NCBI GenBank assembly: GCA_034509735.1
Contig: JACGWO010000012.1
Location: 23,837,188 to 23,901,187, forward strand
Reading direction: 5' to 3'
Length of the DNA: 64,000 bases
DNA from: Sesamum alatum
Lineage: Eukaryota > Streptophyta > Magnoliopsida > Lamiales > Pedaliaceae
In this document: piece by piece, positions 48,846 through 58,685 of the stretch
Layout: every line of letters begins with the position of its first letter
How positions within the stretch are numbered: the stretch's first letter is position 1
Notes under the pieces: generated by a model
What the model was told of the DNA's origin: nothing
Seen by the model: the letters and a program-made list of their open reading frames with translations, nothing else
Databases searched by the model: none
Program-made: the position numbers and the translations under genes

Positions 48846-51503
48846 TCACTCAGAGTAGATATGAACTTGAAGGAGATCATTTCCCAGGCTTTGTTGTTCT
48901 TCTTGTATTAGTACTGCTGAATCAATAGCAGACTTTTTTAGCCGGTATACCTCAATCAACTGAAGAGTTGGTATGTCTCCAATCTCACAAGGGATTTCCT
49001 GTAGATTTGAGCAACGTCTGATGATCAGGCACTCAAGGGATGGGAAGTGAGTGCTTTCTACTTGCCAACTTCTGAAATTTAACCCATACATTAACAGGAA
49101 TTTCAGCCTTGGGAATTCCCCATCACTGCAGTCCCACTCTTCCCCTATAAAGGCTCTGTATCTTAATTTGAGTACTTCAAGATTAGGCAACGAACGAATA
49201 ACTGCCATATCTTGCCAAGGAAGTTCGCATGAGCTTAGAGTTAACTTCTTAAGCATGGGTGGTAAAGCAAAGCTTGCAGGGAAAGGATCCCCTTCGTACG
49301 TCGAAGTAGGCATAAACATAACACTTAAAGTCTCAAGTTGACACAAACTGACAAGATTGTTGAGGCGGTACTTTGCCCACCTTCCTTGGGACGCCGCACT
49401 ATAGAAAACCTTCAACTTCTTTAAGTACGGAATCATTTCAATGGTATTGCTTGTGAATTTGATGTTTCCCAGACGGGAAAGTGTTTGCAGATTTTCTAGA
49501 ACCTGACCAGAAGTTCTTGAAGACAAAGGCATGCGTAAAATGCTGTCGACCAAGATAAGATGCCGTAACTGTGGCATTTCCCACAGCTGAAATGGAAGAA
49601 CTAATGGTCTAGCACCCGGTATTACATATGCCTCTGCAAGGATTATTAAGGTCTGAAGATTCTGAAGTCTTGATATCGATGGAGGGAGCAAGAGGCTCTT
49701 CCTGAGTTTGGAGTAGGTGAGTGCGAGGAATCTTAGATGAAGCAGTTGTGTTATTTCAGGTGGAAAAGAAGTTAAGGGTACTCGCAATACGTCCAGTATC
49801 CGTAGTAGTCTATAGCCTCGTAGAAAGGATAATGATGCAATGTACCAGGGGAAATACAAAATAGAATGGATAGGTGAGTCACAGGCCCATTTATCCATAA
49901 ATTTAGAAGAAATTTGAGAATGAATACTTAGACGACGCTGATTCTGGATGCCTCTCGCACAAGGGTTGATGACATGAAGAAATTCCTCTTCTTGAGCTTT
50001 CCGTATGCACAAGTCACGCAGGAGATCATGTAACTTGCAAAATCTAATTTGGCCATTCGATCTTCTTGTAATGTTCAACACAAGATTTCTTTTGACAAGA
50101 TCCTCCAAATATTCCTCTGCTAATTCTTCTAAGCTTTTAGGCCCATTCGGTTTCAAAAATCCCTCAGCTACCCACAACTGGGTGAGCTTGGTGACCGGAA
50201 TATTGTAATCTTCTGGGAAACCTCCAATGTAGAGGAAACATGCCTTGAGATGACTTGGTAAATGCTCATAACTCAAAGTCAGTATCTTTGAGAAGTGTTC
50301 ATCGTTTGTTGTTACAGCTATGCTTATATTTTCAGCAATCTTCTCCCAATGGCATTGGGTCCAACCTACCTTTGCCAGAATCCCAGCAACCACAACAATT
50401 GCAAGGGGAAGTCCGCCACAACTATTAGCAATCACTCTTCCAATTCTCTCCAATTCGGGTGGGCAACTTTGTTGCTCAAACACTTTGTTTCGAAGTAGAT
50501 TCCAGCTCCACTCCTCATCTAAGAAGCGCATATGATGAATTGGTCCAGAAGACGCATAAACAGCCACATCCAATAGCCTAGTGGTTATCATGACCCGACT
50601 TCCATTATTGTCATCTGGAAAGAACCTCGTCAGATCATTCCAAACTTTTGTACTCCATATATCATCCATTACAATGAGGTAAGTCCTACCTTTCAAATTT
50701 TTGTACACATACTCGGCTAGTTCTTCATCCATCTTGTCATTTAAATCCTCAATTTTCTCAGTCCAAGAATCCAAAGAATCCAAGAGGGCGTGAAGAACTT
50801 CTCGTAGATGATAATCTTGAGATACAGTAGCCCATCCACGTCTATGAAAATGATATGCAACAAGTGAATCATCGAAAAGATTTCTAGCCAGAGTAGTCTT
50901 ACCCATGCCGCCCATTCCTACAATTGAAACAATCTGGAGATTCGACGATTCTCCACAGAGCCGAGCTTTCAACTCCAAGAGGTCCTCGTCAAATCCCACC
51001 GTCTTGTTTCCATGATTTGGTGCTCCTCTTGATGAAGCAGGATCTGAAGTGTAACTGCACTGCACATCTTCAACTTTGCAGCTCTTTTGGTTGCTCATCA
51101 CTTGTTCAACAATTGAATCAATTTGTTCCATCACCTTCTGCAAGTCATCCTCTTCCTTCTCGCGACATCTTAGTGAAGAAGCTGCCTTTTGGATAGCAGA
51201 AATAAGCTGCTTAAGACCCTTCTTAACTCCACAACAATCATCAGCTAAGCTAATCTGATCCGAAACGTTGGATTCAATGATATCTTCTGCTCGATATGCG
51301 CAGTCCCTGATTCTTCCTTCCAATCTTTCAACTGTTTCTCCACCGATCTGGGCATAACCCTCCAGAAAAGATTGCAAGAAGCTCAACTTTTCTTGGAGAG
51401 ATTCCAACTGTTGCTCCTCAACTATGCGAACACAACAATATCGATGATGGTGCATTATCTGCTCTAGCGTTTGAGCAAGTGAAACAACAGCAGCATAAGC
51501 CAT
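48846..51503 (-). CDS. R1-type CC-NBS-LRR immune receptor, 885 aa, intact
   Basis: An intracellular NLR immune receptor predicted to sense pathogen effectors; it resembles the putative late blight resistance protein homologue R1A/R1B group. It is one uninterrupted ORF starting MAYAAVVSLAQTLEQIM. The coiled coil covers about residues 1-140 with an EDVID-like AYRAEDIIES (69-78). The NB-ARC includes P-loop GMGGMGKTT (196-204), kinase-2 LIVMDDIW (276-283), RNBS-B GSRVMITTR (301-309), CGGLPLAIVVVAG (from 362), RNBS-D CFLYIGGFPED (422-432) and an MHD-type motif with Leu for Met (LHD, 491-493). LRRs run from about 550 to 860. All nucleotide-binding landmarks are intact, unlike the three neighbouring copies. 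It lacks the long N-terminal extension of some Solanaceae R1 proteins. Its effector target is unknown. Confidence 0.93.
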   Translation of the reverse strand: MAYAAVVSLAQTLEQIMHHHRYCCVRIVEEQQLESLQEKLSFLQSFLEGYAQIGGETVERLEGRIRDCAYRAEDIIESNVSDQISLADDCCGVKKGLKQLISAIQKAASSLRCREKEEDDLQKVMEQIDSIVEQVMSNQKSCKVEDVQCSYTSDPASSRGAPNHGNKTVGFDEDLLELKARLCGESSNLQIVSIVGMGGMGKTTLARNLFDDSLVAYHFHRRGWATVSQDYHLREVLHALLDSLDSWTEKIEDLNDKMDEELAEYVYKNLKGRTYLIVMDDIWSTKVWNDLTRFFPDDNNGSRVMITTRLLDVAVYASSGPIHHMRFLDEEWSWNLLRNKVFEQQSCPPELERIGRVIANSCGGLPLAIVVVAGILAKVGWTQCHWEKIAENISIAVTTNDEHFSKILTLSYEHLPSHLKACFLYIGGFPEDYNIPVTKLTQLWVAEGFLKPNGPKSLEELAEEYLEDLVKRNLVLNITRRSNGQIRFCKLHDLLRDLCIRKAQEEEFLHVINPCARGIQNQRRLSIHSQISSKFMDKWACDSPIHSILYFPWYIASLSFLRGYRLLRILDVLRVPLTSFPPEITQLLHLRFLALTYSKLRKSLLLPPSISRLQNLQTLIILAEAYVIPGARPLVLPFQLWEMPQLRHLILVDSILRMPLSSRTSGQVLENLQTLSRLGNIKFTSNTIEMIPYLKKLKVFYSAASQGRWAKYRLNNLVSLCQLETLSVMFMPTSTYEGDPFPASFALPPMLKKLTLSSCELPWQDMAVIRSLPNLEVLKLRYRAFIGEEWDCSDGEFPRLKFLLMYGLNFRSWQVESTHFPSLECLIIRRCSNLQEIPCEIGDIPTLQLIEVYRLKKSAIDSAVLIQEEQQSLGNDLLQVHIYSE

Positions 51504-51620
51504 AAATACCTATTCTTCGATCTACAAAAACACAACTGAGAGTAGAGTAACAATCTTTGAATTTTAGGAAATTGCAGCTCTTTAGCACAAAACAAAGTAA
51601 TTACCCTACTCAACTTCACA

Positions 51621-51653
51621 ATATTTAAGCATTTACAACGCAACTTGCAATAT
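51621..51653 (-). promoter_or_regulatory. Conserved NLR promoter block (intact gene)
   Basis: On the minus strand TTGCAAGTTGCGTTGTAAAT and GCTTAAATAT, about 118 bp upstream of the start codon. It is nearly identical to the block before the NLR at 61180. The whole leader from here to the ATG (with GTTACTCTACTCTCAGTTGT) is alignable between the two genes. Confidence 0.55.
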
Positions 51654-51694
51654 AAGTATTGTTTAGTTTATGTCGCCCACTTCCCGACGTACAA

Positions 51695-52701
51695 AAAGCA
51701 ATTTATCTCTCTATCTAAAAAGATAAATTGTTCCATTTTATAAAACATGAAAAATTAAATTGATTAATTTTAAAAAGTACAGGAAGAAAAATTATTATTT
51801 TTTTTATAGGGGTGTAATTTTCTTATTTGTAATATCACATGGAGATAAATCGTATTAAACCATATATGTTCGTCAATTTACTATTTGAACTAATAATTGT
51901 AATACTTAACATTCTTGAACTTAGAGCTTGTTTGGTTGAGGTAAAAAATGGATGTATAATAAGAAAAATGAAAGTAAAAGAAATGTATAAGAAAGAGGAA
52001 AAATGTTTGGATAGGGAGAATAGACGCAGAAGTGAAACTGGATATATATGAATCTTCTCCAAAAATTTTATTTTCATCTAAAATTAGGTGAAAAAGTAAA
52101 AGTATAAAATTAAAAAAAATAAAAAATATATATTTTATTTTTATATACTCTATTATCTATACACATAATTTTTCTCCATTCGCTAACAATTGATGATGTT
52201 GACAAAATTAGAATTTTTTAAATTGAATTTTTGTTGGCGAAGACAATGACGAAATTGCTCTTTATCTTGTATATAATGAGGGTGACATTTTAAAAACTGT
52301 AGTTCTATATAAAGGGTCGGCCATTAAAAAATTATTTAGACTGTAATTGCTCACAAGTAAAATATATTTGATTGAAGTGAGATAGTTTTTTGAGTATATA
52401 ATGGATTGTGAGATAAAAAAGTTATAATAATTATAGTTGATGTGATTTGTTTTCTAAAATGTGTTTTGAAATATTTTTTTTTTCTTAAGTTAAAAAATAT
52501 TAATTTTCCTACAAACAAATAAACTTTTGTCCTACTCAAATGAGATGAAATTTAAAAATATCCTACAAGCAACCACAATTAAAAAAGAATTCTGCTAATT
52601 ATAACTTTTACAAACAATTATCTCCAGTAAGACTTTAAAATTCATTAAGTATTTTAGTCGATAATTCTATTTTCTTGTAGTGACAAAAAATAATTATTGT
52701 T

Positions 52702-52737
<36 letters not shown>

Positions 52738-54074
52738 TTGTTTGGATGAAATTTTCTTAATTTTCTTTCTCTAAGTCCACAACTTTTACAACATATTTTC
52801 TTAATATATAATTTTCCACATGTCAATTATCTTTAAGTGCAATAGGAGATGGAATAGAGATTTGAAATAGAGGATCCGTTGCCATTATTAAGATTGTGTT
52901 TAATAACAAAAATTATTTACTAAAAGAATTAACTAAACTTTTAATAATGATTATTAACATGTACTTGTCAAGTAAGTCCACTCAAGGAATAGATTTCAAG
53001 TATAGTACTTTTGTTCTAATTAATATAATAAAGATATATAATATAAGTATTTTGTTTGCATTTAATGAAGATAATTTGTTTGACCGTACGTATTATTAAG
53101 ATTGTGTTCAATAAGAAAAATTATTTACTAAAAGAATAAATTAAAAACTTAATAATGATTATTAACATGATGAATTAGGAAAAATTATAGTTTTAGTCCT
53201 GCAAGGGGCAAAATTATACTTTTGGTCCCATAAGAATATAGGATAGATGTTCAACACATTTAGTTATTTGCTTTATCGGATTTTTAAAATGCTCTCGAAA
53301 TTGAGAAAACTCAACATATTTAGTCTTCTGCTTTACGAGATTTACAGAACTAAATGTGTCGAGTTTTCCAATTTTGAGACCATTCTGAAAATCACGTAAA
53401 GTATAGGACTAAATGTATCGAGTTTTTTCAATTTAGAGGTCATTTTGAAAATCTCTCATAAAACAAAAGGCTAAATGTGTTGAACCACCTGTCTCATCTC
53501 TCATGGGATTAAAAGTCAACTTCACATCCCACAAGTATACGGGGTAACAATTTTAGTTCTATATGTACCCATTTTGACAATTTTATCTTGTAAAAAAATT
53601 CCCACATTGAGAACAAAAATTAATGGAATTTATTAAAACAACCAAAAAAAGTACAAGTGACCAACTTAATTGAGTGCATTTTGCTAGTCATATTAGCAAA
53701 TTCCGCCATTTTTGTACTCAATGTCGTAAACTTTTAAAATTACAAAAGATAAAATTGTTAAAATGGATTTGTACAGGATTAAATTGTTATCTCTTATATT
53801 TACGGGACTAAAATTAGAAATTTTCCCTGCCACATTTAAGCTATTTTTTTTTTATTAAAGTGTTGAATAACAAAATAAAAAGTTTGTATTATTTAACAAA
53901 AAGTAATGCACAAGTATTTATAAAACGTGTTACATTAACAAGAATTTGATTTTATTTTTTTAAATAATCAATTATACACTTGATCTATACTTAGAGAGAA
54001 TTCCGAGGTACAACAAAATTTAATACACAAGTTTTATAATTACTTTATTGGTATGTAGTTTTACATTATTTTTA
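51695..54074. other. Intergenic region with MITE remnants
   Basis: No gene. It holds a right-half copy of the 24133-24399 family at about 51695-51860, a decayed copy of the 32150-34031 family at about 51930-52300 (CTTGTTTGGTTGAGG, GATATATATGA), and the end of a CACTA-type element near 52680 (TTTTCTTGTAGTG). AT-rich simple repeats lie near 52715, and a two-copy ~200-bp duplication (AAGATTGTGTTTAATAA near 52891 and AAGATTGTGTTCAATAA near 53098) follows. Confidence 0.45.
53178..53826. mobile_element. Foldback MITE cluster
   Basis: Left end GGAAAAATTATAGTTTTAG and right end AAATTAGAAATTTTCC form inverted arms. Several inner hairpins exist (for example AAATGTGTCGAG and its inverse, and ACATTGAG.../CTCAATGT). 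The structure suggests one foldback inserted in another. No target duplication was identified. Confidence 0.45.
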
Positions 54075-54500
54075 GGGTAAATTACATCTACCTCCCATGA
54101 GGTTTGGCATAATTACAAATACCCCCTTATTGTTTGAGAAATTATAAATACCCCCTGAAGTTTGTAACCGTCTAACAAATAACCCATTACCATCCATTCT
54201 TATGGGTAAACTGACGAAAATGCCCTTATGCACTAAATTATTTTTTATTTAATTCTTAAAATTTTTTGGACTACAATGCGTAGGGAGAGATTTCTTAAGT
54301 TTTGTACATAGAGGAGGAATAATGCAATTTGCCTTGAGTGATTTTTCTACAATTTTAATAAAAAATTTAAGGGCAAAATGGTCAATTTTCGGTCTTTGGT
54401 TAAAAATTACAAACCTCAGGAGGGTATTTGTAATTTTTCAAACAACGAGGGGGTATTTATAATTATGCCAAACCTCAAGGAAGGTAGATGTAATTTGCCC
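54075..54500. mobile_element. Foldback MITE, Mutator-type, 9-bp TSD
   Basis: Left end GGGTAAATTACATCTACCTC and right end GAGGTAGATGTAATTTGCCC (allowing one base) are inverted; TTGGCATAATTA / TAATTATGCCAA also pair. Flanks TTATTTTTA (54066-54074) and TTATTTTTT (54501-54509) match at 8 of 9. Confidence 0.78.
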
Positions 54501-55474
54501 TTATTTTTTATATAATGATGAACTTATTAATAGTCTAGTCTTTTTCCTAAACTTTAAATTTTCTAAGAAATTAAATTAAAATCTTATTTTATAGTGTTTT
54601 AATTTTAAAAATCTTACAGGTTTTGATCGTTTTCAAATACTTTCTTTTGTTGTTATCACATAATGAATCTTTATGTCTTAATTTACGAGTTGATTGCCTT
54701 CATTTTAGTCTCATATGCGTGTCACGTGAGGCTTTTCGAATAAAATTTCATTGAAAGAGGTCACATGCAATGCACGTACTAAATTTAAGGACAAATTCGT
54801 CATTTGCGGAATTTTGTTTGGACAATAATCCTCTCACAAGCATTCACTACACATATATAAAATTTTGGCCATGCTATATTTTGTTTTAGCTAAGGTGGAA
54901 TTCTTTTTCGTTGTTACTCTGTTTTATGGTTAGGCAAATAGTGCTAATTGCTTGTTTTGATCTTTGGCATTTATTGTTTTGTCTATGTAAAGGGCTTATT
55001 TAATATATTAATACAAAACTAAAAAAAATTAACAAAATCAATTTTACAGTAAAAAAATTAACACTTTTAGTTCCAGTCGAATTCTACGAGTTCGACTTCA
55101 AATTTATTTATTTTTCTTTTTTTTTTAATTCAAAGTCAAACTCACGGAGTTCGACTTTGAGGAGAGGAGGGTGGGGGTAGGAAGGGGGGGGGGGGTGTTG
55201 GGAATATGTATTTTATATAATAAAAGGGTGGAGTCGAACTCTTTCGACTCCACCCTTTTACCAAGAAAGGGGAGGGGGGGGATATGGGGTGGTATTTATT
55301 TTTGACAGCTTTTTCTTAAGGCCTATTGGAAGAAAGAAAATTGATGCAAAAAAATAGGTGAAGACCTACATGCGTATATGAATGTATGTGTATATATAAA
55401 TTAAGTATAGATGTATGTAACTCGAGGTGATATAGATATAATAGAGATGTTCAATGATGACTTGTGTATAGTTA

Positions 55475-56412
55475 GGCTATGTTTATTTGTCCTTATTAAA
55501 CCCTATATCTTGATTAGTAGTGGTGAGCAAGGTGTTTACTTGCAACATGGCCGGCCTGCTACTATATGTCATGGCCCTCTACTCTCCCCTACTATCTTCG
55601 CTACAACAATGTCGCTCCACCCCCCCATATTATCTATCTGTGGGGGCCCATCACAAATACCGATTAAATTTCTTTCCTTCTTTGTCCTTATTTGGTCGTG
55701 GGAGTTGTCTCTTTTACCCTTCATAGAGCCCAAAATTTCTGTTGCTTTTTCATTAATGCCTGACAAAGGGTAGGTGGCATTAATGACCCTTCCCATCTTC
55801 TCTCTCTTGTTCTTCACCTTCACGGGCTAGGTATAGTAGAATTCCCCCAAATTCAAGTTCTCTTTCTTCAATCAATAGCGGATTTAATCAATGGCGGAGG
55901 AGAGAAGGTGACTAGATGAAAGTGGTTGTGACCAAATTCAACGATCAGAAAGGTTATGGCTTCATCAATTATCAAATGAGAAAGAAAAAAAAAATGCTTA
56001 GTTTTAGGAAAAGTATGGTTACCTGCTCGTTATGGTGGAGAGGGATTCGCCCGGTCGTCGTCCTTTGTTGGTCGTGGCTCAATCGCGTCGTCGTAGATCT
56101 GGATGCTTGGGGGGTTTTGGGGGGGGGGGGGGGGGGGAAGGGGAGTGGTTGTGCGAAGAAGATAAGGGTTTATTGCTGCAGAAATTTGTCATTTTGTGCT
56201 ATGGGACTTTAACAAATTTTGGGGGCATAAGAGTAATTTTGATTCTTATCCAATGTAATGAGTTGGATAGTAAACTACACATCATATTATTACACCTACT
56301 ATTACCACCAAAAGTAAACATGATATTATTTAATCTAATAGACCTTAATACAACACATAGTAAACTCCTCCTACTATATGGGTTAGTCCAATAGACCATT
56401 GTAAACAAGGCC
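55475..56412. mobile_element. PIF/Harbinger-type element with captured gene fragment, TSD TTA
   Basis: Left end GGCTATGTTTATTTGTCC and right end whose complement is GGCCTTGTTTACAATGG are flanked by TTA at 55472-55474 and 56413-56415. The 938-bp interior is richer in GC than the local average and contains a fragment that resembles the 5' UTR and first codons of a cold-shock-domain gene (about 55800-55970), plus a G-run at about 56118-56139. No transposase is present. Confidence 0.72.
55891..55970 (+). pseudogene. Captured 5' fragment of a cold-shock-domain protein gene
   Basis: ATGGCGGAGGAGAGAAGG at 55891 reads MAEERR and is followed by a TGA. Further on, in a shifted frame, the sequence encodes VVVTKFNDQKGYGFIN (55923-55970). 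This matches the start of plant cold-shock-domain proteins, where a short acidic leader precedes G-x-V-x-x-F-n-D-x-K-G-Y-G-F-I (RNP-1-like). CT-rich sequence just upstream (TTCTCTCTCTTGTTCTTCACC) looks like a 5' UTR. Homology stops before the second half of the domain. It cannot make a functional RNA-binding protein. Confidence 0.55.
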
Positions 56413-56761
56413 TTAGAAGTTCCTAAATGCTATGATATCATAATGAATGTGAAAAAATTACTTTGACTTCAAAATTAAAAATATTAGGCTTATATTTTTA
56501 CACCGCAATACTAAATTTTTATTATGTCAATAATTTCCCTAAATTATTTTTTTTTCTTTATAAATTTATCTCTTATAATTTGTAGAGAAATATTAAAATA
56601 TTTTTAGACAAAGTAATAATTTAATTTTAAAAAATAATAAAAATATCCTATAAATTGCATTTTTTTCATTTGATATGTGTTGAATCGATTTTCAATTTTT
56701 AAAAATAAAATATTTAAAAACAGTAATTTTAAACCATGTGTAATATTCTTTATAAAAATAA

Positions 56762-57111
56762 GGGTCAATTACAATCACCTCTGTTAAAGTTTGATGTAAT
56801 TACGGATACCCTCTTGTTGTTTCAAAAATTATATATACCCCTGATATTTGTAATCGTCTAACAAATAACCAATTTTCATCCATTTTTTTGTGACTAATCA
56901 AAATGTCCTTATGCAAATTGAATTAATTTTTAAGATTTGTCTCGTTTGATTATTTTACAATATTTTTTTAAAAAAATCACGGACAAAATGGACCATTTTC
57001 AGGTAATTGATTAAAAATTACAAACCTCAGGGAGGTATTTGTAATTTTTGAAACAACGAAAGGATATTCATAATTATGTCAAATATCAGATGAGATTATT
57101 GTAATTCACCC
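56762..57111. mobile_element. Foldback MITE nested in composite, perfect 9-bp TSD
   Basis: GGGTCAATTACAATCACCTC at the left and ATTATTGTAATTCACCC at the right are inverted. Perfect flanks TAAAAATAA lie at 56753-56761 and 57112-57120. Same family as 12858-13256 and 31374-31810. Confidence 0.82.
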
Positions 57112-57501
57112 TAAAAATAATTAAAAGTTTCATTTAATCATGAGAAATGAGATACACTAACAAAAAGTACTAAATTAAAATCATATTAAGATAAAAGTAT
57201 ATATATTATATTTTCAGAATACACATTATAAAAATATTAGGCCTATATAAAATACATATCCCCAGCCCCCCTCCTACCCATATTCCCCCCCCACCCCTCC
57301 CCTTTCTTGGTAAAAGGGTGGAGTCGCTCTCGACTCCACCCTTTTATTATATAAAATGCATATTCCCACCCACCTTTCCTACCCCCCACCCCCAACCCCC
57401 ACCCTACCGTCCTCAAATCGAACTCACGGAGTTTGACTTCAGTTCGACTTTGAATTAAAAAAAAAAGCAAAATAAATAAATTTTGAAGTCGAACTCGTAG
57501 A

Positions 57502-58364
57502 GGGAGTGTTTGCGCGCGCTTTGTAAAAGCGTTTTTCAGCTTCTGGATGCTGCAAAGCACTTTTGAGGTGTTTGGGATGCTAACTTCTGCTTCTAAAACA
57601 AAAGTTAGAAGCACCTTAGGAGGTGCTTCTAGCTGCTTTGGCTTTTTTGTAAATAAATTTAATTTTTTTTTAAACTACTTTACACTCATTATAATAATTT
57701 TAATTCAATTTTATCATTTTTAATGTATTTTCAAAATGCTCATCTAAAGTTGATGTTAGAAATTTTAAATAATTTGAATAATTTATCACTAACAAAATTT
57801 ATAATTTCACATGTTTAATAATTTAAAATTTTACTATTTTATTTTCTATATTATATGATATTATTCCTAAATCATAGAAAAATATAAATTAAATTTCTTG
57901 AATTAATTAAATAATAATTATTTTGTCAATATTGTAAATTTATTTATTGTGTATGAATGAACAATTATATTACATAATAGGAACATTATTGAACTAAACA
58001 TCCACTTCTTCTATTAATAATGAATATTTTAATAATATAAGTTATAATCATTTTGTAAAAAAATAATTATGAGATATACTAGTGAAATAAAAATTATTAT
58101 TTTTAAAAAAAAATAATTATTATAATCAACAGATAAGTGTAAATATTAAGGCAAAATAGCATCTGTTTAGTACATGGGAACAAAATGGTCTTTAATCAAT
58201 TAAACGTGTTTTAGAAGTGCTCTTCTCCCAAATACTATTAATTTAGCTTTCATCTGCTTTTCACTTTTTTTTACAAACACTACTCACTTTTGATTCTGCT
58301 ACAACTTCCAACTGTTTCTACGAAAATTACTTTTTTAAAAGCAGAAGCTCTAGCAAACACTCCC
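57502..58364. mobile_element. Nested MITE with GGGAGTGTTTGC ends, 3-bp TSD
   Basis: Left end GGGAGTGTTTGC and right end GCAAACACTCCC are perfect 12-bp inverses. The flanks AGA (57499-57501) and AGA (58365-58367) are direct repeats, and removing the element restores the palindrome of the host arm (GAACTCGTAGA + GTTCGAC). Sub-terminal GTGCTTCTA and TAGAAGTGC-type tracts pair. The ends and a 3-bp duplication suggest PIF/Harbinger or a related superfamily. Truncated relatives occur near 34047 and 41135-41165. Confidence 0.78.
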
Positions 58365-58685
58365 AGAGTTCGACTTGAACTAAAAGTGTTAACTTTTTTA
58401 CTGTAAAATTGATTTTGTTAATTTTTTTTAATTTTGTATTAATAAATTAAATAAGCCCTATGTAAAGTTATAGAGATTTTTTTTTCTTTTTCTTTTTGTA
58501 GCATGCTTTTGTATTGTGATAGTTATTTATTATATTTTTTTATTGTTTTTAGCTAAGATATTTGTAATGGAGGTGAGACAGGTGTTAAGCCATCTCAAAA
58601 TAGGTCCTGTAATTTTTTTTTTCATGATTTTAGTTTATTAAATCGATCAATAGGAACAAAAGTTAGAAATGAAAAAAGCAACGTA

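Larger units (their letters stand above)
54992..58458. mobile_element. Composite Mutator-like element containing three nested elements
   Basis: Inverted ends start GGGCTTATTTAATATATTAA at 54992 and finish AATTAAATAAGCCC at 58458, flanked by TATGTAAA (54984-54991, 58459-58466; 9 bp if one terminal G is counted as target). Arms extend about 310 bp inward and hold two GTCGAACTC/GAGTTCGAC palindromes and a perfect hairpin (55221-55260; 57311-57346 on the other side). The same palindrome pair, in the same order, is at the end of the MULE at 3230-5880, so this is likely a non-autonomous relative. Insertions at 55475-56412, 56762-57111 and 57502-58364 account for much of its length. No transposase is encoded. 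Confidence 0.75.

Noticed and set aside
56032..56394. Gly-rich frame GCLGGFGGGGGG as a glycine-rich protein
   Set aside because: It comes from a G-homopolymer inside a MITE; no continuous reading frame connects it with the cold-shock fragment.
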